Shown piece by piece: positions 34,901 to 43,522 of a stretch of 64,000 nucleotides of DNA. A program made the translations under genes and the position numbers. The stretch covers positions 1 to 64,000 of the forward strand of contig JAJDCD010000005.1 of assembly GCA_029261035.1 (NCBI GenBank), given 5' to 3'. The notes below the pieces were generated by a model. It saw nothing but the letters and a program-made list of their open reading frames with translations, had not been told where the DNA came from and ran no database searches. This DNA is from Candidatus Omnitrophota bacterium (GTDB lineage: Bacteria; Omnitrophota; Omnitrophia; Omnitrophales; JACROU01). Positions within the stretch are counted from its first letter, which is position 1. The number at the start of each line of letters is the position of its first letter.

Positions 34901-37900
34901 CTTCAGGAGCTGGGCAACGATAAAGCGTCAGAAAATATAGCAAATAAAATATCTAAATTGATTGTTCCTGAGTTGGAAGATATCGTTGAAGAAGTGAAAT
35001 TGAGTCAATTGAAAAGCTTAAATATCTTGAATCAGAATTTTTATAATTTGGGTCGTATTCCATCCGATGTGCGATTTAATGCTTATAATCGTCGTGGTCC
35101 CCCTCGAGTGAATGATTTTAGTGGTTTGTGGAGTAACGCAAATCTTCCAGGTATTGATATCGTAGTAGGTGAGCTATTAGAACAGCTTAAGAAAGATAAA
35201 GTTGATGACAAAATAGAGCCACTCCTTCCAGAGATTACAGATTACCTAATTCGATTATTGGAAGAAGCACTTGCTTTTACAGAACGGAACCCCCGACATC
35301 ACCTCTTATTTAATGAATTATTTTTTACATCTCAAGTTCGAGAATTGCTTCAAAGAGAATTTAATCCTAATGCGCTAGAAGAAATGCAGGTGGCATTAGG
35401 GGGTAATCGATTACCTGAAAGGTTAAATCATAAAACGTTTACGAAGGGAGATGAGCACTTTACTCTTTTTAGAGATCAATCTGGAAAAGTGAACTATTTG
35501 TTTGTGGACTTTGATAATTTTCAAGTGCTTGATTTATTACAACGTCAGCTAAATGTGCTTCCTAATGATGATGGTACTTTTTTTGATTTGCACGCACAAG
35601 TTGATTTGGCCTTGGAAGCGTTGATCGCGAGTAAAGAAGAGATCACCTCTCAGGATTTACAAGAAATGTTAGATCGAATTTTAGATCAAGTTGAAGTGGT
35701 TCTAGATTTATCCGACGAAGAAACTCAAAAATATCTAGAACGCCATAATATGGACCCAGAGACTTTTGAAAAGTATGGAGAAATTTATAACGACAAAGAA
35801 GGTGTTTTTGTGAGTGTACCGGTTAGAAGAGTGAGTGTGGATACTAAAACAAAATATGAGGACAAACGTCGCCTCACAGGTAAGATCGGAAATATTGGGT
35901 TTAGTTCTTCTTTAACTTCTGAATTAAATTTATCTAGAGAAGATTCCTTAGAAACGCTTTACAATAAACTGGAATCCATCTTAGGTTCTGGAGGTGTTGC
36001 TGTCGATATGCTCAAAGGGTTGAATAGAAGAGGGGAGAATGTGGAGCTTAACTCCACAGAGTATGGGCAAATATGGGGGGATTTCTTTAAAAAAGAAGCT
36101 TTGGAGAAAGTGAATAAAAAAAACATATTGAGAGAATTAAATTCCACAGAGTTGCAAAATATGGATGAAGAGGGAAAGGGGATTGCTGTACAGCTCATAT
36201 TAAACTTAAAAGAAGAGGTTCATGAAAATCGAGTGTATGTGATTGGTGAATTGGCTGATTTAGCGCTTCAATATGGGATAGAGTTTGCAGTGGTAGAAGG
36301 TTTTGTGAAGATGATGGATGGTTTAGAGTTAGAACAACCGGATATTATTTCAGCTCAATCGTTAGGAAATGCTCAAATTTCAGAATTATTGATTCAAGAC
36401 CTGGTTCAAGGGAATTCTCCAGAAGAAATTAGAGATTACTTAAAAACGGAAGATGTCGAAGAGCAAATTCGGGGTATTGGAAGTTTGCTTGCAGGAGCTA
36501 ATATCCGATCCTTTCAACGAGAGCAGCCAGGACAGTTTCAAGAACTTTTTACGGAGCTCGATGTGGAGTCGAGGCAAAGGGTTATTAATGCAGCTGTTAA
36601 AATAGCTACGGTTAAGAAAAAGCTAGCTAATTTTCTTCAGATTCAAAATCCAAACAACTTAAATTCATTGATTCAACGTTTTAGAAATTTAAAAGTTGAT
36701 GAAGATCCAGGTGTCATTATGTTGCGTTTCTTATCCGAAGAAGGGCGTAGAGAAGAATTTAAATCTAGAATGACTCAATTGCAGTTTAGAAATGATCTGA
36801 GGGATTATGTTCGAGAAGTAGTTGCAGAATTACCCGCCAAAGTTATTCCTATTAATCGAACTCAAGCAAAGCCTCATGTGGAAAATCAGATTCCTTTTGA
36901 TTTAAGAAGAGAAGATGCTCTCCTTTTTAAGGATATGGCAGAACTGCTACGGAATCAAAATCAGACAGATACAGCGCCTATTCTCCGATTGAGAGGAAAA
37001 GTTCGTTATGCGGGAAGAAATCTTGTTGGAGCGGGAACAACGCCTACTGAAAGAGGTATTCGTGCATTGACAGAACAGTATGGGCTAGAGGCTCCTACGA
37101 GTGACATTCAAACAACGACCGAAGAATTATTAAGAAAGATGAAGCAGCGTTATGTTCATTTACTTGGAGCTCAAGTTGCTTTGGGAATCCAAAATTCTGA
37201 TGAACTTACTCAATTTTTAGAGCGTATATCTCAGCAGGAAATCCCTATACTGACAGGAATAGAAGGGTTTGATTTATTAGAGGAGTTGATTGATGATCAG
37301 AAACTTAAAGAAATTGCTCCTGGTGTCAGTCATTCCTTTTTGGTTAATCAAAGAGGAAAAAGAAGTCTGGCTGTCCTTCGTCCTAATGAAATTATGTTTT
37401 TTAAACAATTTACATCGGTAAAGGAAAGGGTAGAAGCGCAGTTAATGGGTAAACGATTAGAGCGAGAGATTTCTCTTTCAAAACTATACCCACAAAGTGG
37501 TGTTACTGAGCGTATTTTGGATTTAGCGCAAAAGAATAGAGAGGGAGAACGTATTTTAGGTCTGGTTAAGCATTTTAAGAGACGTTACCCATCTCAAAAT
37601 GAAAGAGATCGTTGGCTCACTGCTGCTTCTGAATTAGGTGTGAACCGAGTCTATAAGCGAGAGGTTTCAAAGCGAAGTCGAGATGTGGAGCAAGCACGAA
37701 AAAGGCTCAATGAAATAAGTTCTAAAATAGCACGAAGAAAGAATTCAATTTTTTCTCGTTTTTTTAATATTGAAGCCTTAGAAAGCCAAAGAGAGCAATT
37801 AAGAAGAACATATCAAGCAGCTTTAGAAGAAAAGTCTTCATTTAAAGAAAAGTGGAGTTTGAATCCAGAAACAGGTAAATATCAATTAGCTCCTTCATCC

Positions 37901-39547
37901 AATATCTCTTTTTCCTATGAAGAAATTTACAAACAAGGTAAAGCACCTCTTTTGAAAGAGCTCATCGATTTACTTGCTTCTCAGGGTTATCCCTTTGGCG
38001 TTCTTGAAGGTCAAGAAGGGAGTATTACTTCTGTCTTAGAGCAGTTTGAGAAATTTTCAGCGCCTCTTCGTTTTTCAATGGCTCAAGGACGAGAAGAAAT
38101 GATAGCGGGATTAGATAGAAGTCAGCAGCAAGAGTTGGATCGTCTTATTGGAGAAATTAGATCGACAGATGTGGTATTAGATCGTTTAGACGCATTGTCT
38201 CCAAATGAATTTCCTATTAAAACATTTTCTGATCTCAATAATTTTCAAGTTGCTCAAAGAATAGAAGAGTCCGTTTATTCAGATGTATTAAGTCAGGCGG
38301 ATTTTCAGTTTAATTTTAACTCTAGACGAGTAGAAGGATTTTTGGAAGGAATTGTTCCGGAGGAAATTATTTTTGATTACTATAATCCAGTTGAGGCAAA
38401 TGCACTTGGAGAACAAGTGGATGTGGAGTTAATGCAAAACCAGATTGCTATTGCAACGGATATTGCCTTTATTGTTGCTGGATTATCTCCGCCTAGTGGA
38501 AGAGATAAAACAGACTATGAGCAGTCTGATTTTTCAGACTTCACTTTGTTTTTAGCAAATCTTAATGATGAAGATAGAGAAAATTTCCTTGTTAATTTAA
38601 GAGAAGGCGTGGCGACGGCATTTAGTACTCAATTGGATTTGAATAATATAACTCAAATAGCAGAGCAGCTGACATCGGCCTCAGGGCAACGCTCAAACGA
38701 AGAGTTGTTAACTCAATTGCGTTTGGCTACAGGTTTAGAATTATTAGATCTTTCTGATGTTGCTTTAGAGACGTTGCGTGAAACTTTGATTGCCCCTGTA
38801 CAAGTACAAGTGGCCCAATCGCAGTTGGTAAATCAGTTTGATGCTCAATATGTCGATATGACGCGGCGAATAGACTCTCCTCAAGAGTTGGATTTAATTG
38901 TAAAGGGCTTAGCAGATTATTATAATCAAGTTCTTGAAGGTATTATTTCGAGTAGTCCAAGTATTAAGGAGTCTTTGATTGTTCAGTATGATGGGAAGTC
39001 CTTTTTGGCGACTGCTAAAAATTTAAATAATTTAATTGAGACTCTTGAGTCTGTAGGAGCTAGAGGTAAAGTAATTGTCCATCATGATCCGAATCTGACT
39101 CAAGCGATTAATGATATTTTTTCTCAGCTGAGAGAGGCGGGGTATGGAAATTTGCTTTCTAAAATTCAAAAATCACGTTACCCTCTCAACTTAAGAGGAT
39201 CAGATGTGAATCGACATAGTCGTTTGGCCACACGTTCTGGATTTGGGTCTGTTGCTTATTTTGGCATTGAAAATGGAAGTGTTTTACAAGAGTCTAAAGA
39301 AGAGAATAAATTGCAAGGGGATGTTGAAAAGCTAGATCGTTTTCAACCCTTTGTTTCTCTTTTAAATCGATTTGCTGTGACTTTGGCTCAGGTTCCAAAA
39401 GAAAAGCAAGCTGAGCTTGTTTCGGAGTTTTCTAGTTTGGGAATTGAGATGACTCCTGAAGGTGTTCTTACCATTAATCTTCAATCTCTTATTAATCGTA
39501 TTACTTCTGAGTATCAATCTAGGGCTAAGGTTAAGGTTGCTGCGTAA
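31931..39547 (+). CDS. Giant secreted protein 1 (2538 residues): Tiki/TraB-like N-terminal domain, unknown middle, type-X C-terminus
   Basis: A long n-region and hydrophobic core (SFLIIFFLLSTLFVS) with likely cleavage after LLA near 45 direct it to the Sec pathway. Residues ~60-545 form the shared domain: QDAH (93-96), ALEGG (~120), YWGIEDM, GGFHTDGI (492-499) and TPRI. These His/Glu/Asp motifs recall Tiki/TraB/EreA-type hydrolases and ChaN-like haem proteins. Most of residues 550-2160 is helical, rich in Glu/Gln/Leu and unrecognised. SLG motifs occur near 688, 1474 and (as NALG) 2156. Residues ~2170-2538 match the end of the 3765-residue protein and finish KVAA. The start uses GGAG at 31920. 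Enzymatic role is inference; no database search was possible. Confidence 0.85.
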   Translation: MRYEKYHSTQKLFSVHSLGEKVGSSFLIIFFLLSTLFVSPESLLAETVTHQKPSVYSISQVNQIHIPKEFGIVEEVYHSSSPAKNNPMIVYLQDAHCIYEAQSNIRKIIDTLQKKNGLRLIALEGGEGGLDTDLFRSFPVQAVKEKVIDDYVRRGELSGAEYAAIVNEKSSDYWGIEDMVVYYENKNAFLESIDDKKRIDLKLDDLDRWLKKKKDEIYSNPLKDNFKEYEAYEKEYITLLDYLNYLKEQWIQAGKSLTEFASIQTLLEAINREKQMDFTQVQSEAVRLEKVLERRYKSEIRSGSTTSKVSFQDLEARRSLFGEGKSQKDQFYPWIWARVIEEDLVAEDSSNDSYPHFLSYIKHLQELENIKGESLFNELEKMNQGIKDSLFQNEEQRTLDQLFYNLKILRNLSKLELTREELEYYHKNRESLSEKSFWDFMGRELGRLELDDLFKSHERFYEAAIKRDRILYQNLMDLLKEKKQDFAMVVTGGFHTDGIKERLKAKGFSYMVVTPRITQFDEETPYWDVMQGNVSYAKYKKTFTLAPELALQVYNEAIEAAIVDSFVSAIEADLPEVLNSWRDNVLTQDLDREVAAQYTTTIDRLIDRLVLGLEQTQINPELIQGVSETLRLYLQGERDAVVQKVDQLQARILQLQTQKVVSKAAVSAELGSSFPEFALQEGVFQASSLGAIVTISEANLSSFNRLLDFVDAESIRDFLINTISSVDVESQLEMLERLLTRNSGENVKIGIPMTLAVEQMVAVYQLKIGDDLGGKRNRDLVKISKLEMAKNLLKQIKQTKDSGKPLSAEGLELMTGLFNMLQPMFDRTGANLESMTNVLIRRDDSGVAPFLSDNEAVFIIDHIYPISFINKKDPTYLLGDALIAAQKAALIGLKNRYQYEVDVSSKRGVVFGIQQALLEQFHTDYLALVQENLNKTAETNSKLKVILDQNPSLLSDRELFGEGKIRAKYAYKTGAQINELIPTLGLGIQSLQELGNDKASENIANKISKLIVPELEDIVEEVKLSQLKSLNILNQNFYNLGRIPSDVRFNAYNRRGPPRVNDFSGLWSNANLPGIDIVVGELLEQLKKDKVDDKIEPLLPEITDYLIRLLEEALAFTERNPRHHLLFNELFFTSQVRELLQREFNPNALEEMQVALGGNRLPERLNHKTFTKGDEHFTLFRDQSGKVNYLFVDFDNFQVLDLLQRQLNVLPNDDGTFFDLHAQVDLALEALIASKEEITSQDLQEMLDRILDQVEVVLDLSDEETQKYLERHNMDPETFEKYGEIYNDKEGVFVSVPVRRVSVDTKTKYEDKRRLTGKIGNIGFSSSLTSELNLSREDSLETLYNKLESILGSGGVAVDMLKGLNRRGENVELNSTEYGQIWGDFFKKEALEKVNKKNILRELNSTELQNMDEEGKGIAVQLILNLKEEVHENRVYVIGELADLALQYGIEFAVVEGFVKMMDGLELEQPDIISAQSLGNAQISELLIQDLVQGNSPEEIRDYLKTEDVEEQIRGIGSLLAGANIRSFQREQPGQFQELFTELDVESRQRVINAAVKIATVKKKLANFLQIQNPNNLNSLIQRFRNLKVDEDPGVIMLRFLSEEGRREEFKSRMTQLQFRNDLRDYVREVVAELPAKVIPINRTQAKPHVENQIPFDLRREDALLFKDMAELLRNQNQTDTAPILRLRGKVRYAGRNLVGAGTTPTERGIRALTEQYGLEAPTSDIQTTTEELLRKMKQRYVHLLGAQVALGIQNSDELTQFLERISQQEIPILTGIEGFDLLEELIDDQKLKEIAPGVSHSFLVNQRGKRSLAVLRPNEIMFFKQFTSVKERVEAQLMGKRLEREISLSKLYPQSGVTERILDLAQKNREGERILGLVKHFKRRYPSQNERDRWLTAASELGVNRVYKREVSKRSRDVEQARKRLNEISSKIARRKNSIFSRFFNIEALESQREQLRRTYQAALEEKSSFKEKWSLNPETGKYQLAPSSNISFSYEEIYKQGKAPLLKELIDLLASQGYPFGVLEGQEGSITSVLEQFEKFSAPLRFSMAQGREEMIAGLDRSQQQELDRLIGEIRSTDVVLDRLDALSPNEFPIKTFSDLNNFQVAQRIEESVYSDVLSQADFQFNFNSRRVEGFLEGIVPEEIIFDYYNPVEANALGEQVDVELMQNQIAIATDIAFIVAGLSPPSGRDKTDYEQSDFSDFTLFLANLNDEDRENFLVNLREGVATAFSTQLDLNNITQIAEQLTSASGQRSNEELLTQLRLATGLELLDLSDVALETLRETLIAPVQVQVAQSQLVNQFDAQYVDMTRRIDSPQELDLIVKGLADYYNQVLEGIISSSPSIKESLIVQYDGKSFLATAKNLNNLIETLESVGARGKVIVHHDPNLTQAINDIFSQLREAGYGNLLSKIQKSRYPLNLRGSDVNRHSRLATRSGFGSVAYFGIENGSVLQESKEENKLQGDVEKLDRFQPFVSLLNRFAVTLAQVPKEKQAELVSEFSSLGIEMTPEGVLTINLQSLINRITSEYQSRAKVKVAA

Positions 39548-39621
39548 GTAAGCAGAGATGTGGTGTGTCGGGAACATTCCAGTTTCTTAAAGTTATAAAT
39601 GTTGGGGGGTGTGCTGGGGGT

Positions 39622-39654
39622 GAAACAAGATCGGTATCGAGCCTATCTTGTTTC
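39622..39654. terminator. Hairpin downstream of giant gene 1
   Basis: GAAACAAGAT (39622-39631) pairs perfectly with ATCTTGTTTC (39645-39654), with an inner GG/CC pair. The T-run after it is interrupted (TTGGGTTT), so termination is likely but not certain. Confidence 0.55.
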
Positions 39655-39667
39655 TTGGGTTTATTGT

Positions 39668-39694
39668 GTTTCGTTATTGTGTAAATAACGAAAC
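39668..39694. terminator. Second hairpin in the gap after giant gene 1
   Basis: GTTTCGTTATT (39668-39678), loop GTGTA, then AATAACGAAAC: 11 perfect pairs. Located in the 398-base gap 39548-39945, which contains no gene; the remainder (39700-39890) is G- and T-rich with runs such as GGGGG and TTTTTTT but without clear structure. Confidence 0.55.
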
Positions 39695-39896
39695 GCTTAT
39701 TTGTTATTGGATATATATAGATGCAGGGATAAAGGCTTTGTATGGGGGTGAAATTTGGGGAGAGGATTTATTTTTTTTGCTTTAGAATAGCGTAACCCTT
39801 TTATTTTAAATAAGGTATGAGTTTTTAGAGGGGTGTTTTTATGGGGGATTGTATGGTGGAAACATTTGCTTTTTGGGGGGTTATAGGTTAACTTTG

Positions 39897-39937
39897 TACC
39901 TCGTGTTTAAAGGACCCAAATCCATAAGAACGAGGTA
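39897..39937 (+). promoter_or_regulatory. Leader hairpin covering the ribosome-binding site of the 1114-residue gene
   Basis: TACCTCGT (39897-39904) pairs perfectly with ACGAGGTA (39930-39937) around a 25-base loop containing AAAGGACCCAAATCC. The 3' arm holds GAGG, the only ribosome-binding site for the TTG start at 39946. The loop differs from that of the two other giant-gene leaders. Confidence 0.55.
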
Positions 39938-39945
39938 ATTTTTTA

Positions 39946-42900
39946 TTGAAAATCAATATCTTCCAAAAACTCATCCTTAGTAGTCTGGTGCTTCAGCTTG
40001 TGTTGAGTCCTTCACTCTCATTTTCCCAAAATAGTGTTGAGGTGAGTTCTTTCGTAGATCAGCAAACACAAACAATTCAAAAATATTCTAAAGATCAAGT
40101 TCGTCAAAAAACCGTTATGAACTTATCCTCTGAAGATGCTAAAAATGAAATTACTCAAGAAGCGGCACGGTTATTAAACCAAAAAAGAGTCCCTTTATCT
40201 CGAATAACAACCTTACTATCAAGAGCTCGTCCAATGAGTGCAGCAAGCTTAGGTGAAAAGGTCCCTCAATATCTTACACGCAGTTTTTTAGTTTCTCCTT
40301 CTAAAGAAGCTCTAGAGAACTCTTCTTATAAAGATCAATTGGTAGTGCGCCTTGGAGATGACGATAAAATTAGTTTTGGAGATAACCTTCCAACGGATAT
40401 CACAGATCAACGTCGAAAATTAATGGTAGATGTTAGAAGTATAAAAAATAAACTAGTAACGTATTTTCCTCAACTTAAAGATATTGCTTGGGAGTTCGTA
40501 TTCTATCCAGATGAGCCTGTAGTTTTGGTCGAGGGTGATAGTGAGACTACTCTTCGCATCGATTTTGAATTATTGAACTATATTAATTTGTTGGTTGTTG
40601 CAATAACGGATTTGACTCTGAGTTATGAATTAAGAGGGTACGACAATTCTGCTTTAGTAAAAATATTTAGTGTGTCTCGAGCTGTGAATATATTGATGAA
40701 TATAGATAAGAAAGAAATTGATTGGTTGGTTGCGCGAGTTGATGGCAGTCGTAAAAGTGTGTATGGGGAGATTTTGAAGAGTTTCGCGGGTAAAGGAACG
40801 AATAGTTGGGTTAAAGATAATAGCCAGAAGTCGGAACTAATAAGGCGGTTAGTTGAGTTAATCCCTGTTAATAAAGAAGAGTTAAGGGAAGTGCTAACTC
40901 AATTAAGGAATGACCAGTTAGTTGCTATGGCAAAAATGGTATTTACCTTATCTATCGTATTCGAGTCTTGGTCTGAAGAGAGAGATTTGAATTTAACCCG
41001 GTTGTTAAAAATAAAACCTGTAGGATTGTATAACAAAATTGAGCAAGTGAATGATTATCATGCGGCTTTGAAAATGATAGAACAGTTTGAATCAAAAGTA
41101 GAAAATGGGACTTTGATGTATGAGGATTTAAAATCTTCGAGTGAAGAGCGTAAAACATTGATGGAAACCGTTTTTATTTTAATGGTGCGAGAACGTAAAT
41201 TTGATTTATTGATAGCTGTATTTAATGTATATGTGAATTCAAACATGAACCCCAACTTGCTGTTAACACCCTTATTTAATACTTTGTATGCTTCGCAACG
41301 CCACTACGGTGCATGGATTTCGTCGCGTCAGTTAGCCGAGGCTTTGGCATATGTCGTCCAAAATACGGAGAATGATATTGTAAGTGAATCGATTAAAAAA
41401 TTTCCTAGTGTTCCTTGGTTGAAAATGTCAAAAGAAAATAGAATAAGTGTTGGCAAGTGGCTTGAGCACTATTTGAATGGAAGTGAAGACAAGGGTGGCG
41501 AGATTTTTCTGAGTAAGTTTATGCCAGCAGTTTCCCAGGTGGAATTTGATGATGATTTGGTTTTTGCATCGAATCGAGGTGCTTCAGATAAATATGGGAG
41601 ATTAAGTCTTGAAGAATATAGCATGTTGTCAGATTCTGTTCAAAGAAAGAAAAAGTATGTGGCTTTAGCAGAAGTAGAAAAAGAGATCGGTGGAAATCGT
41701 GAAAAAATTTTTAACCGTACGGGAAAGACTTTTTTAAGGAACCCACCGTTTCCAATTCAATTAGTTGATGATGGTCATCTTAGAACGTTAAAAATTGATT
41801 TTGAAATTTTTAATAATAGAACAGCTGTTTATAAAGCGAGTTTGGGTGAAATTAGAGATGAGTTTTATTTGCAGAATGCCCCTCAAAGTTTTGCGCTTAA
41901 AAAACTTTTTGCTCTCGTTAATTTTCTTGATGTTTTGGTTGGTGCTTCTGTCGAAGAAAAGAAATTTGTGACACAAAGAGCGATTCAGTCTCAGAGGTAC
42001 TCGTTAGCGGCTTTTCTCAGTCATTTTGAGCAAGAAGGGTATGAAAGAGAACCGTGGGGTAATAAAAAGTGGAGAAAGAACATTTTTGAGATTTTAAAAG
42101 AGTCATTTCCTGAATTGAACGAAAGTATTGAGAGTTTGGAATTGTTGGATTCAGATGTCTTGAGACAACAACTATCTGATCTCGAGAATGAAAGAAAAAC
42201 GGAGAAGTTGTGGGAACATTTAGCAGAGTTACTTTTTGAGGATATATTGCATTCGGGACAGTTTTTTAGGGTGTTTGATGAGATTGTGAGTGGATTGGTT
42301 TATTTGAAACAAAGCAGTCAATCAGATCGTTTGGAGCAGTTTTTGACTTTGCTTTTGCAGACTCATAATGGGAGAGATAAACTCTTTGAAGCAGTGCATA
42401 AGACTTTAAAAGAGGATGAAAGTCGACCGTCATTAGATGAAAAAGATGTTGCGGAGATCCTTTTAGTTTTAGAGAAGTTACTTAAGAGCAGTTTGGAGAG
42501 AGGGGTGAGGTTTAGAGCTCATCCAGAAACGAAAGTTAAATATGGTCTTACAAAAGAGATCTTCCAAAAAATAAAAAGACATTATGAAGAGGGAAGAACG
42601 GTTGTGGAAGCCAGTAGTTTAGGGAAATCCTATTTTGATCCAGCGACACTGAATGATCGTCATCAAATGTTGGTGATTGATTTAAACTCCTTTTCTCTTA
42701 CTCCTTATTTTTCGAAACAATTGATTCGATTTTTAGAAGAGTCTAAAAATAAGCAGATACAATTATTAGTTTCTCGTTTTCCACAAATTGCAGAATTGAA
42801 AAAAGAGTTTAAAGCGCTAGGTATTCAAGATAGAGAGCTAAAGCAAATACAGTTTATTGTTAATCCATTAATTTCTTCAGGGCATATGAGCGAACTGTCT

Positions 42901-43290
42901 GAATCCCTTGAAAAATGGAAAATGAATTTGAGTTCTGCAAATTCTGGATCAGCTACGGATATTGCTTTTGTTTCAGATTTTGATTTATTAGAGCGTTTAC
43001 AAGAAAATAGGATTCATTCTGTAGCTCTGGACCGTGTTTTTCAGGAACAAAGAAAAGAACTGTTAGATATTTCAAATATTCATGGGGCAGAGAGGCATGC
43101 TGCGATAGGGACCTTATTTAACCTTTCTTGGCAGCTGTTGAGCCAAGAAACCGTAGATGGCTTGTCTTATCGATTAGAGAGAGACGGAAACACGGGTATC
43201 TATGTAGCTCGACTTGAGTTTTTAAGGGAAGCTATTCAAGATTGGCTTTCTGATTTTCAATCAAAACAACTTATTGAACAAGCTGCGTAG
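39946..43290 (+). CDS. Large secreted protein (1114 residues) with duplicated helical module and type-Y C-terminus; TTG start
   Basis: The start is TTG: GAGG lies at 39932-39935 and the signal peptide (KINIFQKLILSSLVLQLVLS, cleavage near SFS-QN) begins immediately, with no nearby ATG. It lacks the QD-x-H/GGFH domain of its neighbours. Two regions resemble each other: TLRIDFELLNYINLLVVAI (~205) and TLKIDFEIFNNRTAVYKAS (~614), each followed by a helical segment of about 100 residues; a third relative (ILEVDYRLFVNKNILFPAI) is in the 1392-residue protein. Motif SLG occurs near 100 and 889. The last ~210 residues (from MLVIDLNSFSLTPYF) match the end of the 1392-residue protein and finish EQAA. No enzyme family recognised. 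Confidence 0.85.
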   Translation: MKINIFQKLILSSLVLQLVLSPSLSFSQNSVEVSSFVDQQTQTIQKYSKDQVRQKTVMNLSSEDAKNEITQEAARLLNQKRVPLSRITTLLSRARPMSAASLGEKVPQYLTRSFLVSPSKEALENSSYKDQLVVRLGDDDKISFGDNLPTDITDQRRKLMVDVRSIKNKLVTYFPQLKDIAWEFVFYPDEPVVLVEGDSETTLRIDFELLNYINLLVVAITDLTLSYELRGYDNSALVKIFSVSRAVNILMNIDKKEIDWLVARVDGSRKSVYGEILKSFAGKGTNSWVKDNSQKSELIRRLVELIPVNKEELREVLTQLRNDQLVAMAKMVFTLSIVFESWSEERDLNLTRLLKIKPVGLYNKIEQVNDYHAALKMIEQFESKVENGTLMYEDLKSSSEERKTLMETVFILMVRERKFDLLIAVFNVYVNSNMNPNLLLTPLFNTLYASQRHYGAWISSRQLAEALAYVVQNTENDIVSESIKKFPSVPWLKMSKENRISVGKWLEHYLNGSEDKGGEIFLSKFMPAVSQVEFDDDLVFASNRGASDKYGRLSLEEYSMLSDSVQRKKKYVALAEVEKEIGGNREKIFNRTGKTFLRNPPFPIQLVDDGHLRTLKIDFEIFNNRTAVYKASLGEIRDEFYLQNAPQSFALKKLFALVNFLDVLVGASVEEKKFVTQRAIQSQRYSLAAFLSHFEQEGYEREPWGNKKWRKNIFEILKESFPELNESIESLELLDSDVLRQQLSDLENERKTEKLWEHLAELLFEDILHSGQFFRVFDEIVSGLVYLKQSSQSDRLEQFLTLLLQTHNGRDKLFEAVHKTLKEDESRPSLDEKDVAEILLVLEKLLKSSLERGVRFRAHPETKVKYGLTKEIFQKIKRHYEEGRTVVEASSLGKSYFDPATLNDRHQMLVIDLNSFSLTPYFSKQLIRFLEESKNKQIQLLVSRFPQIAELKKEFKALGIQDRELKQIQFIVNPLISSGHMSELSESLEKWKMNLSSANSGSATDIAFVSDFDLLERLQENRIHSVALDRVFQEQRKELLDISNIHGAERHAAIGTLFNLSWQLLSQETVDGLSYRLERDGNTGIYVARLEFLREAIQDWLSDFQSKQLIEQAA

Positions 43291-43324
43291 TCGACTTTTT
43301 CGATTGTGCGTTATGGTTGTATTT

Positions 43325-43434
43325 GTCATTGTGAGACTGGGGAAATTGGGTCGTGGCAATCTTAGGAAAATTGTTATTAAATGATTCCTTTGTCTGAGAT
43401 GGCCTCGGCTATTCCGCTATAGCCTCTCAATGAC
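43325..43434. repeat. MITE-like element with imperfect inverted ends
   Basis: About 110 bases bounded by GTCATTGTGAG and CTCTCAATGAC, which are inverted copies with one mismatch. Inside are GTGGCAATCTT and ATGGCCTCGGC. No coding potential. It lies between the 1114-residue gene and the vWA gene. The ends share the GTCAT start of the other dispersed palindromes. Confidence 0.6.
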
Positions 43435-43459
43435 GGGTCTTTTAGCTATGAGCTAATGG

Positions 43460-43488
43460 CTGACAGCTGTAATCTTTTATGTCATAAT
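43460..43488 (+). promoter_or_regulatory. Promoter for the vWA gene, -35 box within an AGCT repeat
   Basis: CTGACA (43460-43465), 17-base spacer, CATAAT (43483-43488), each one base from consensus. The -35 box is part of the repeat stretch AGCTATGAGCTAATGGCTGA. The ATG at 43523 is preceded by GGAGGATC. Confidence 0.65.
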
Positions 43489-43522
43489 AAGTACCTAAAC
43501 TTATATTTTTGGAGGATCTATT

